Source of the DNA: Hemerocallis citrina | Lineage: Eukaryota > Streptophyta > Magnoliopsida > Asparagales > Asphodelaceae | Direction of reading: 5' to 3' | Assembly: GCA_017893485.1 (NCBI GenBank) | Contig: CM030366.1 | Location: 105,993,796 to 106,057,795, forward strand | Length of the DNA stretch: 64,000 nt | Part shown: in pieces, positions 47,450-57,831 of the stretch | Numbering within the stretch: the first letter of the stretch is position 1 | How the letters are laid out: each line of letters opens with the position of its first letter | The notes under the pieces: model-generated | The model's input: only the letters and a program-made list of their open reading frames with translations | Database searches by the model: none | What the model was told of the DNA's origin: nothing | Position numbers and translations under genes: made by a program

Positions 47450-47745
47450 AAGAAAACGAAAGTAGAGAGAAAGAATAAAGTAGAGAAGAAGAAGAAAGAA
47501 AAGATCTGAAATTAAAACCCCCGTCTAAGACTCGGTCTTTGAAAGACCGAGTTTAGTTATTTTTCACGCGGTCTTTCAAAGACCGAGTCTTACTCTTCGA
47601 TTTTTCAAAGTGCAAGACTCGGTCTTTGAAAGACCGCGCGTATTATAACTACACTCGGTCTTTCAAAGACCGAGTGGGATGGTTTGGGAATTAAAAAAAA
47701 ATAGGGCCAAACCTTCAAAAAGTGGGACAGTTTGGGAAAAAATTC
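47450..47745 (-). repeat. Right TIR of the MULE, with palindromic modules
   Basis: Reverse complement of the left TIR. Modules with core CGGTCTTTSAAAGACCG lie at about 47529-47552, 47569-47590, 47615-47637 and 47653-47676. The outermost 60 bp reads ...AAAGTGGGACAGTTTGGG before AAAAAATTC. Confidence 0.9.
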
Positions 47746-47843
47746 CCTAATATGTAGCTACATTTTTTTAGTTAATACTAAGGTCTAAGCTGGTTTTTTT
47801 TCCTTGTGTGTGGATAAAAGCGAGAGAGAATACTAAGGTCTAA

Positions 47844-48607
47844 GAGCATCCACAATGGCGATTCTTATTTTTTGGCAAAATGGAACGAATAGAAATGGAA
47901 TAGATCGAAAGTTCTGTAGTGGTTGTTTGCTATAATTTGCTAAAATTTGAGTAGGACGAGACAACTTGTTTCGTCCGTTTATTTTTCTTTTTTAAAGATT
48001 TAATTAATTACCGATTAACTATTAAAATATGTTAATTAAATAAATTAAATATTAAAATATTAACCTTAACCTATTTAATCACCTACTAAACCTACTTCCT
48101 CCAACTAAACCTACCACTAAATACTCCCCAAACCTGGACGGGACAACATGTCCCGTCCAAGGTGGTTTTGAAATTTTTTTTTTTTTCTTCCTGGACGAAT
48201 CTGGACCGTTGGATTAGTTGAAAAAAGAAAAAAAATCAAAAAACAGCACGGCCGAGACAACATGTCCCGTCCGACGAGTTTTTAAAAAAAAAAATTTTTT
48301 TTTTTGGGAAGGACGATACAACATGTATCGTCCGACCCTATTTAAAATAATAATAATAATAATATATATACGGGACGAGACAAGTTATCTCGTCCGATCG
48401 TAATAAAAAAAACTAAACAACTGAGACGATACATGATGTATCGTCTTCTATATTCTCAAATTCGCTGGCCCACTTCTCATATTTGAGAAGCGACTGTAGC
48501 TCGTTCGCTATTTTATAAGAAAATAGCAAACGACTGCAGCGCTCAATTCTTATAAAATTCTCATCATTTGAGAATATGAGAATTATAGCAAACGACTGTG
48601 GATGCTC
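47844..48607. mobile_element. Tourist-like MITE A with palindrome array
   Basis: Starts GAGCATCCACAATGG and ends CGACTGTGGATGCTC, flanked by TAA on both sides (47841-47843 and 48608-48610), which fits PIF/Harbinger. 764 bp, non-coding. The interior holds six 20-24-bp palindromes of the form GACG(A/G)(G/T)ACAACATGT..CGTC, at about 47954, 48136, 48252, 48311, 48371 and 48423, spaced irregularly. The outer 150 bp of each end also form a stem. Its relative is at 61189-61903. Confidence 0.85.
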
Positions 48608-48634
48608 TAACTATGTCAACATGGTTTGATTTAA

Positions 48635-48879
48635 TCTCTACTACTATAATGGGAGAACCCCTTAGTGTATTTTGTCCTCAACCCAAATAATTACCAAACT
48701 GAACCACTTTCGAAATTATTTACCAAACTGGTCCACTTTCGAAAATATTTACCGAACTGGTCCATAACAATTTTTTCTTTTTACCTTTTCATTATCCCTT
48801 CAATTTTTTTCACGTGCACAGCACGTGAATAGAATATAAAAAAAATTGTTCGGACGTGCATTGCACGTGTATTTACTAG
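48635..48879 (+). mobile_element. Minimal Helitron, 245 bp
   Basis: Starts TCTCTACTACTATAATGGG after an A and ends CTAG before a T. The 3' hairpin ACGTGCATTGCACGT is at 48854-48868, 7 bp before the terminal CTAG. No coding region. The 5' end matches (in reverse) the repeats at 1107-1153 and 1343-1368. Confidence 0.85.
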
Positions 48880-49539
48880 TAAAGATAAATGGAGATGATG
48901 TGATTGTAGGGACGATGTAGCGATAATGAAGTGGAGACATATAGTCACAATCTCCGTTACACGTTGCTAATATTTTCAGATACAAGGAGAATATGAGATC
49001 GCTAAGCTAATATTTTCAAATGCAAGGAGAAACGGAGAGTGAGCCGCAACAATGAGTGCACACAAAGGAATTTGTGAAGTTCGGTGACTAAAGTACTATT
49101 GTTCTAATGATAATATAAGGCTAGCCGTAATTGATTAACGTTACTGAAAGTCACATTGTTTTGAGATATCGAATAGGCGAGGCTTGTTTTGAATGAATCT
49201 TTGTTATTGTACAGCTTCGCATTCTTCATCGTTATACTTTGCCAACAAAGGTTGGCATGAAAAAAAGAAAGAAATAAGAAGCTAATCCAATACAAGCAAC
49301 AGAGGTGCACTTATTTGTTCTTGAGGGCTTCAATCAAGTTACTTGACTGCATCAAATTACTACACCACATTAAAACAGTGTTTGAAGTTCCAGTATAAAA
49401 TACCACTCAAAGAATAAACATAAAAATTATTGCAGTTTCAAAACAATCAGCACTGCATTTTGAAGTCAGAAGCTTCAAGAATCGAGATTCTGAAAATTCT
49501 TCTCTTTTTTTTGGGTTGGGGGGGGGGGGGGGGTTCAAT
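48880..49539. other. Spacer with a G run
   Basis: No gene recognised. There is a 16-bp G run at 49518-49533. Confidence 0.6.
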
Positions 49540-50030
49540 ACACAGATGTATATTCATGCCCTGCAATGTCCATTCTCATTTCATTGCATTTTAAAGTCAG
49601 AAGTTTTCCTGTATACATAAAGTGCATCAACATTCTGGAAATTCTTTTTCTGTGTCGCAACCCTGATGTTATATTAGTGTACATTTGTTTTCAGCGCATG
49701 TAAATGTCTCCCCTTAACACAGTTGTCAATTTGCCACTGACACGAGCATTTCATACTTCCAGAATATGATAAATTCTTGCAGAATCAGACTTGCACAAGC
49801 TTTGCAAAATATAAACATGTTCTCACTATAAACGCCATAACATTTCATGGACAGGGCCAGCCCTGAGGTAGGGGCTAGAGAGAATGCCGCCTCGGAGCTC
49901 CGATTTTTGCACATTTTTAGGAGCCCCCAATTTTTTTTTCTTGTACCCATATATATTCGTGCCCTGCAATGTCCATTCTCATTTCATTGCATTTTGAAGT
50001 CAGAAGTTTTCCAGTATACATAAAACCTGT
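49540..50030. repeat. Duplicated segment with hAT fragment
   Basis: 49705-49948 is repeated at about 50798-51054: a stretch of the gene remnant (cagttgtcaatttgccactg...aacatgttctcactataaacgcca) followed by the first 95 bp of the hAT element. Here the hAT end CAGGGCCAGCCCTGAGG starts at 49852 and breaks off at about 49948. There the sequence changes to a second copy of ttcgtgccctgcaatgtcc, first seen at 49550. So at least two local duplications overlap. Confidence 0.75.
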
Positions 50031-50149
50031 TTGGTTTCCAAAACCCTAAAATCTGTTTGGTTTGGTTGTTTTGTGAAAACAGTTTTCACAAAACCCCACT
50101 TCAACCATTTTCTGTTTTTTCACATCCTCTCTGTAAATATATTTATTTA

Positions 50150-50195
<46 letters not shown>

Positions 50196-50207
50196 TATTG
50201 TTACATA

Positions 50208-50270
<63 letters not shown>

Positions 50271-50298
50271 TATATTATATTTTTATTTTTATTTTTTA

Positions 50299-50348
<50 letters not shown>

Positions 50349-50798
50349 TTATTATTATATATTATTATTTCATATATACTATTTTATATATACTATTATA
50401 ATATTCTATTATTATTATAATATATATTATTATTATTATTATATATTACTATTATATATTATTATATATATTATTATATAATTTATTATTATTACATATA
50501 TATTATTATAATTATCATATTTTATTATATATATGTATATAATTAAATATGTTTATTATAACAATAAATTATTTTATATTATTATATATCAGTATGTATG
50601 TATATGTATACAACATGTATGTATCAGAGTATATACTGTATACAATATATACATACATCCAAACATATACATACATAATACTCTCATTTTCAAAAAAATG
50701 TTTTCATAAAAAATTATTACCAAACAGGTTTTACACTCTCATTTTCAGAAAACTGTTTTCAGAAAACTGTTTTTAAAACAACAAACCAAACGCAACTT
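50027..50798. mobile_element. Foldback element filled with microsatellites
   Basis: The left end cctgtttggtttccaaaa and the right end (reverse complement gcgtttggtttgttgtttt) are imperfect inverted repeats, as are gaaaacagttttcac near 50095 and aaaactgttttcagaaaac near 50750. The interior is (ATT)n at 50148-50262, (AC)n at 50305-50346, and further ATT/TA repeats to about 50540. It interrupts the duplicated segment. The superfamily is unknown. Confidence 0.5.
50148..50540. repeat. (ATT)n, (AC)n and (TATTA)n microsatellites
   Basis: Two long ATT tracts separated by atatattattgttacat, then an AC tract of about 42 bp, then imperfect TTA/TATA repeats. Confidence 0.95.
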
Positions 50799-50953
50799 CA
50801 TGTAAATGTCTCCCCTTAACTCAGTTGTCAATTTGCCACTGACACGAGCATTTCATACTTCCAAACTATGATAAATTCTTGCAGAATCAGACTTGCACAA
50901 GCTTTGCAAAATATAAACATGTTCTCACTATAAACGCCAGAATATTTCATGGA

Positions 50954-51989
50954 CAAGGCCGGCCCTGAGGTAGAGGCTGGAGAGAATGCCGCCTCGGAGC
51001 TCCGATTTTTGCACATTTTTAGAAGCCCCCAAATTTTTTTTCTTGTACCCATATATATGTGTTTTGCGCGTGAAGTCAAATTACAATTTGTACAATTTTT
51101 TTAAGGGCTCCCAAGTTTTATTTTTTTGGGCATTTATTTTTTTATTTGGCCGACTATTGATTGATTGATTTATTGATTGATTTAGCCCCACCTGAACACC
51201 CATACTCGAAATTGAATACCCAAACACCTGACCTGACACCCGGACCCGAACATTCCTCCAAACTCCAACCCGATCCCGATCCCCAATCCTAATTCGAATT
51301 TCTAAATCCCAAATCCATTCTCTCATTCTCTTATTACCTGCTGCATCTCATCTCCAACTCCAAGTCCAGTCCAATTACGCATCGCTAGTCTTCAAGACTC
51401 CGACAGCTCTGCTCCTGACTCCCGCCTCCCAACTCCCGACCTTCCAACCTCCATCCTCCATTACTCCTTTCTCCAATCTCCATACAAACCCAAGTACCCA
51501 ACTACCGAGCCCCGTCGACATCGCATCTCTGGTCTTCGAGACTCCAGACCGCCCTGCTCCCGACTCCCAACTCCCGACCGCCCCGACTCCGACTCCCAAC
51601 TCTCGACCTTCCAACCTTCCAACCTCCATCCTCCATTACTCCTTTCTCCAATCTTCATACAAACCCAAGTACCCAACTACCAAGTCTCGTCGCCATCATC
51701 CCAACTCCCAAACCTGATTTGTAGGCTGTTGGAGCCGCTTGCTGAGTTACAAGTCTCAAACTAGAATTTCATCGTTTCCAATTAATGTTTTTTGGACTTC
51801 ATTTGGTAAGTTTGGGCTCAATTGGATATTAGTGTTTTTGTAAGTTAAATTTTTTTTAACCCTTATATATCATCTTTTTTCCAAAATTGTAGTGAATATA
51901 TTTTTTTACCAAATTATTTTTCTCACATACATAATGGGCCCTACTTCAAGAGTTCGCCTCGGGACCCCATAAGCTCAAGGCCGGCCCTG
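50954..51989 (+). mobile_element. Non-autonomous hAT element
   Basis: Starts CAAGGCCGGCCCTGAGG and ends (reverse complement) CAGGGCCGGCCTTGAGC. The flanks ttcatgga (50946-50953) and ttaatgga (51990-51997) match in seven of eight bases, as for an 8-bp hAT duplication. 1,036 bp. The interior has a tandem duplication of about 178 bp (ccaacctccatcctccatta at about 51446 and 51625). The minus-strand frames there are Gly/Arg-rich without motifs. No transposase. Confidence 0.78.
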
Positions 51990-52675
51990 TTAATGGATTC
52001 TGCAATATGAATGCCATTAATATCAGCTTTTAACAAGTTAGCAACTTCTACAACAGACAACTTCAGAACACTTGTCATGTTAACAAAATCATCACTGCGA
52101 CAGAGCAGACGATCACCCAAAAAAATAGAAACTAGTACCTCTTAAAATTTAAGATTTGGTTTGACTACTCTGCACAAGGGAAGCCTTTCGAAATCACTCT
52201 TAAACCTGTATATAGTAAAGACGCTGCTAACACTTTGTATTGCAATGAGAAAACCTCTTGATGGTATTTTAAGAAACAAAATATTATATTGACGCCGAAT
52301 TTTTTTTAAAAAAAGCTACTAGGATACATCAACTTTTCACCAAATTTCTATGACATTGACATGATGCTACAAACAGGCAAATTTACCCCACAAATAACAA
52401 TATACTGAAAAGGGAAAAGCACAAGGTACATGATCTATCTATCACCTTTCTGAACATAACAATCTAGAATTCTCTTCTATCGACCAAACTTTTGTCATAC
52501 AACATCTACAGTTGAGAGTATTTGTGGCCTGCAGAACAACAATGATGTAAAAGACAAATGTGAAGTGACAATAAATGAGAAGAAATTTATAGTACCTAAA
52601 TTCCTTAAAGCATAATGAAGAAATATCATGAAAAGAATCTCTAAACAATATCATGTCATGTTTGTGAATACGTAA
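51990..52675 (-). pseudogene. Exon-like remnants of an unrecognised gene, split by the hAT element
   Basis: Three exon-like segments on the minus strand: 52675-52596 (open, LRIHKHDMILFRDSF), 52528-52446 (flanked by AG and GT but with stops in the frame joining the previous exon) and 52138-51990 (open, VSIFLGDRLLCRSDDFVNM). The last runs into the hAT target duplication and its frame appears to continue beyond the element (50953-50850, GVYSENMFYILQSLCKSD). Splice-like AG/GT borders are present. I do not recognise the protein. The stops in the second segment and the insertion suggest a pseudogene. Confidence 0.45.
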
Positions 52676-53570
52676 CTGATATTTTAACACTAAACAAATC
52701 ACAGCATGAAGGAATGTTCAATTAGAGGAGAAAGGTAACTTTTACAGCAAACTAGAAAGTGAGTGCCTCAGAATACTAGTAATTCTAATGCATGGCCACA
52801 AAACAATTCCTTCAGAGGAAACAGCTCTAGCTATCTAGCACGTGCAATGCATGTGAGGGGCTACACCTAAAAATCTCGACAGTCACAATTCCCAACTTTA
52901 TCAATAACGAAAAAGTTCCATTTTCGTTTAAATTTTAGTAGATGGTTGATATAGATTGGAGATTCAAAAGAGTGGTTGATATTTAACTGGAGCATCTTAG
53001 GTTGGAGTTTTAAATGTGATTGAGATTTGTAAGTGGATGATTGTTTATGATACACAAAGTCAACTGTCCGGTCATATTAGAATAGATAGATTATGATACA
53101 CTACTTCATTACCAAATGATCTACCATGCGGTAACTTGAATAACATTTGTGGGTCCTAGACGGAAGAGCATAACATGTTGAAACATACACTTCTCTAAGT
53201 TTCAAACTACTTGTGTTATTAAGTGTAATAAATCAAGTACAATAAGAAAAAGTATTGTTGTGCAAGCAAGCAACACAGGGCAGCATATTGTTGTGTAAGG
53301 CAGCAAGTAGCACAGGGCTGATCAATGCCTAGCCACCTAGGCGTCAACGTAACTTCCTTTATTCTACAACCTCCAAAAATTCTCATAATGCACGTTCAAT
53401 TAGTTCCATTGTCAAATCATTTCAAATTACACAAAATACCACACTTGTTTAGCTACTTCCAATCTAATCTTATCTTATATTCTAATGCAAAATCATGGAC
53501 ACATTTACTTGCCAAGTACCACTTGGAGGCTATCATAAAGATAATACATGCATAACAGCTCCGGCTATGT
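52676..53570. other. Region downstream of the CCR4 gene
   Basis: No clear gene. ctagcacgtgcaatgcatgtg at 52836-52856 looks like the 3' hairpin and CTAG end of a minus-strand Helitron, but the flanking base is not the expected A and no 5' end was found. acagggc(a/t)... and gcaagcaacacagggcagcatattgttgtg repeats occur at 53260-53320. Confidence 0.45.
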
Positions 53571-53573
53571 CAG

Positions 53574-53819
53574 AATTTCTAAGTATTCTAACAAAAAATA
53601 AGCTTCAAACACAATGCACATCATTCTAATTAGAAGCTGTAAGCAAAGTAATTTATGTGTACCTCTAGACTTATCACGTAATATATGTGTACCTCTAGCC
53701 TTATCACCTACCCCTCCGATTGCATTCTAAGTATTCTAACAAAAAATAAGCTTCAAACACAATGCACATCATTCTAATTAGAAGCTGCAAAACAAAGTAA
53801 TTTATGTGTACCTCTGGCC
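53574..53819 (-). repeat. Duplicated 3' end of the CCR4 gene
   Basis: The end of the last CCR4 exon and its 3' UTR are repeated in tandem. gtgtacctct(g/a)gccttatc(g/a)cc(g/t)acccctc occurs at 53808 and 53688, with a shorter piece at about 53659. The block ctaagtattctaacaaaaaataagcttc occurs at 53578 and 53727, so the spacing is about 120-150 bp. The intact stop codon is in the copy nearest the gene body; the others would lie in the 3' UTR or terminator region. Confidence 0.8.
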
Positions 53820-56800
53820 TTATCGCCGACCCCTCGGATTGCATTGGAATTCAGCTAAAAGGGCAATGTGATCAGATGACCACTCTGGTGAAGGGAGGGC
53901 TGTATCTTTGCGTAAGCTTTCCTCATTCAAGAGTTCCAACAGTGACTCCACTGTCAATGTGTCCGCTGAGAATACACACAGAAAAGATTAGCAAAAGCCA
54001 TTAAATGCCAAACCAATTTGCTTATACAAACATAATCCCACGTAAATAAATCACTAAAAATTTTGAAGCATAGTATAGCAAAGAGCTGGAAAAATAGAAT
54101 ACCTGTGTAAAATATGTAATCAACGGTGCCAGTAAAATCCCTAGTACAGTTAGTGAACAAAGGTTCATTTGTTAAAGGGTCCAATTTTCTTCTTTGTTGC
54201 TCCACCCCAAGACCAGCCCCAAACATTCTTGCAAACGATGAGTATGCACTAACCTGTTGGATGTTATATATCATTTTGGAGAAATCTACTTCAAGTCAAG
54301 TAAATGATAAACAAATATTTACCAGTGGGAGCTGGTGGTTTAATTTGCTTGCAGGGCGTAAAATATTAAGAGGATCTACTGCCAGGTCTGGGTGCATCTG
54401 ATCAATCTTGCCCATTGCAAGAAGTGTATGAGGAGCACTACATTCGACATACGACATATTCTCATTATAAAATCATAATCTATACACAAACATATGCATA
54501 AAGTGAGATCAGCAACAAAGTGTATACCTTCCTGGAACGGAATTCAAATCTCCACATACTAACATTGGTATATCTGCACTGACAGCAATTTTCTCCAGAC
54601 CTTTCAAAAGAGTATGCACCTATAATGATAAGGTAAAGGAAGTGATTGGAATGAAATATGGAAGCAATGTGAAGTAAAACAACAGTAAAAATATAGAGGA
54701 AAGCAGACCTGCCACATCTTTACATCCTTGTGATCCTGATGGACGTTGACATGTGTATTTGCCTGCGATAGGAATGAAAGAAAAGGAAACTTTAATTCCT
54801 AACCCAATGCACAAAAGTACATACAAATTCCTGAAACATATGCAGGTCAGAAGTGAACATATGCGAGGGACCAGTGGTAAGCATCTTCGATAGTGAGCAA
54901 GAGGTCGACCGAAGGAGAGGCACGCCCACAGGTGGGTGGGTAAGCGCGCGTGTGTGGTGGTTGGAGAGCACACTGCAAGAGAGAGAGAGAGGGGGGGGGG
55001 GGGGGGGGGGGCTGTACGACACTAAAGAAAATAACTGGGTTCGCCTGTAGGACACTAAAGAAAATAACTAAATAAATTGTGTTTTGTATCACTTCATGCA
55101 CCGCTTAAGAGGAGAACCATATCTAAAACCTAGTGAAGTCATGTCAAAAGAATAAATAAATAAACATAAAAACATTCAGACTAAGAACTGACACCAGTAA
55201 CTTTACAGATAGTAACTCGCGGGCAAATAGAATTTTAGCCTCTCCAACACTATTTGGTTCCACTTTTCTGCTTTTTCTCGTTTTAAGGCGGCATATATTA
55301 GCAAAATAATTGGCAGGGGTCAGAGGAGGGAAAGAAAACCGAAAGGCCAAGAACATATACTTCTATGGAATTACAAATATGCTAGTCTTTTTGTTTTTAA
55401 GTATGCGTGAGTAACAATTAATTACATAAACTTGATGATAGCATATAGAGACTCACAACACACAGGAGCTGCCTTTTTCCAGGGTTATCACTATTGACCT
55501 TTGCTTCCAACACCACAATCAGAGCAATGTTGTCCTATACAGCAAAATTAAAATTTTAAACTAAATAAGGCTGTAGTTGAAGAGAAATCTTTTTAAAATA
55601 ATTTAAATAATAATTAAATAAATGGACAGCTACCTTAATCAATCTGCTCAGTGCAACTTTCTTCTGACCAGCTGCAATAACTGCATCAGTCAAAGACTGT
55701 GCAGCCTTGTTAAACTCAACCTGAAAGGAAACAATTAGAAAAAACTGAAACCAAACGAAAAGTTCACTTATGAAAGGAAGAACAACTACCTCATATTTCT
55801 TAACATGTGAAAATTTGTCTCTGCGGAAAAAAGTTGCACAACCATCAACAGCATTTGGGTTTCCATTGTAAACCTGAACAACAGAAGTACTTGATTAAAT
55901 AATAATGCAAATTCTGGATGACCAGAAGAGTAACAAAAAGAGAATCAGAAATTCAACCTCTGATGTTTTCTTCTTGTAAATAGCATGATATCCATGCTTA
56001 TCAAGTTCTGGAGCAAAAAACTCCTCAAAGTGATCGTATTGGACCTGCAAAAATAATTTCGACTTGCTTAAGGTTAATAAACGACAACTTCACAAGACCT
56101 GACCATAATAATAGCATAAATGTTCTCTTAAACTGCTATGATGACATGTGAATATTGGATGCCGACAGCTCTGCATAGGAAGCACTAAATATGTTAGGTT
56201 TAAGTAACCAGATATGTATGACTTATATATGTGTGTATGAAGTGAATGTATTTAGATATGTGTGTAATGTGCATGTTCTATATCACCAATAGACAAAAAG
56301 TATTCATACAAGAATAGTAAGCATATTTGCTGATAGCTGGAGCGGCCAACAAATAGGAGCTCAGTTTAGAAACATTTAATTGATTTGAAGTGAATGACGA
56401 GATAAATATTTCAGAGTCCTTATATGAGATTCGCAATGGGAGAACCAATGTTCAAATAATTGTATCTAAATAAAAAATTTATCGCTTCCTGTAATCTACA
56501 ATAAAACAAAATTAACAATTACTTAACGAAGAAATTGCACATGAACAGATGTATGACATAAATTAGGAGTCAATGCCATATGCAACCAATGAAATTATTT
56601 GAGATATACTTTCATACAGATACCTGTCTCTGTGCCGACCATTTATTCCTTATAAGAGAGCATCTAATAGGTAACAGCATACCTCTTGAAGACAAAGAAT
56701 ATCAGCATTATAGCCAATAATTTCTCTCAGCAAATTCTGCCTCCGATAAGTCCATGATAGGGCCCACGAAGGGCAGTAGCTGTATGATTCCGGTGTTGCA

Positions 56801-57790
56801 TATGCATCAGAGAGAATGTTATATGAGAGCACAGTAAATGTTCCCAATGATGCAGTCCGACCATCAGCATCCAACCGACCATGAACTCCATTCATAGGAA
56901 TCATGCGACGAGGAGTTGGGAAGGGAGCTGAGATCACACGTGAGGTCAACACGGTACTTGCAGCTCCAACAGGAATTTTTGTTCCTGCATCTATAGGTAC
57001 ACATTCAAATTTCAGCACATGGCCGATGTCATCAGCAGTTGGAGTATATGTTCTAGACCTTCCAACTTCAGACCAGGCTTCACCACCACTTCTCTCTGTA
57101 GTAGTAGCAGGATATGAAGGTGTGGAACCTGAGGTGGAGCTATTACTGAAGCTTCCATATGACTTATCGTCTTCACGTCCATTTTCTTTTAGAGCTTTAT
57201 CATGTAAACCGCGATGATGATGCCAAGCATCAGATAAGCACTTAGGTGAGCAATGGTAACTCTGGGCAGCAGCTACTTTTGTCTTGACACAGAGTAAGCA
57301 CTGCAAAGTTGCTGGTTCAGTTGGATGCACACTGCAAACAGTAACTTCCCCATCATTGTGTACACGATACCTGCAAAATGATCAATACGATATGTAATGA
57401 TCTCCAATAGGGAAAGAAGGGCCATAACATATAATATATAGCACTGTTATGAGATCAGTTACAAGTGCTGTATTTGGACCCGGTCCCTACCCCATGTGAT
57501 TCGGGTCTGGATCCAGGCCCTTCCAAAATATTAGTACAGCAGGTTATAGGATCAGGTTAATATTAAATGTAGTTAGACCCAGTCATTGTTTTTGGCACCA
57601 GAACGAGTCCGGATCCCATATGGGTCCCCTATCATACATATGGATGCTTCAAATTAAACCACATGATCACATATTTCTTTCATTAAACTCAGAGAACTTT
57701 ACAAAGATCTCCACGTGGAGGAGATATTTGATATTGAAATAGGGTACATGATGAGTGTGTAAGTGTGTTCAATACGCATTTCATGCAAAT

Positions 57791-57831
<41 letters not shown>

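Larger units (their letters stand above)
38791..47745 (+). mobile_element. MuDR-like MULE carrying transposase and a PMD gene
   Basis: TIRs of about 300 bp start GAATTTTTTCCCAAACTG and are flanked by a perfect 9-bp duplication CCTAATATG (38782-38790 and 47746-47754), the length typical of Mutator elements. Inside, a MULE transposase gene runs rightward from the left TIR and a plant-mobile-domain gene runs leftward from the right side. Their 3' ends face each other across a 0.7-kb foldback. This is the geometry of maize MuDR (mudrA/mudrB), but the second gene is a PMD gene. Both genes carry disabling mutations, so this copy is probably not autonomous. A block of about 1 kb (45979-46990) may be a later insertion. 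Confidence 0.9.

Noticed and set aside
52836..52856. Helitron-like CTAG plus hairpin on the minus strand
   Set aside because: The expected A before CTAG is a T and no matching 5' end was found, so it is not called as an element.
54847..55101. Pro-rich minus-strand frames near the CCR4 intron 6 G run
   Set aside because: Pro stretches come from the C homopolymer; CCR4 exons on both sides are joined without this region.
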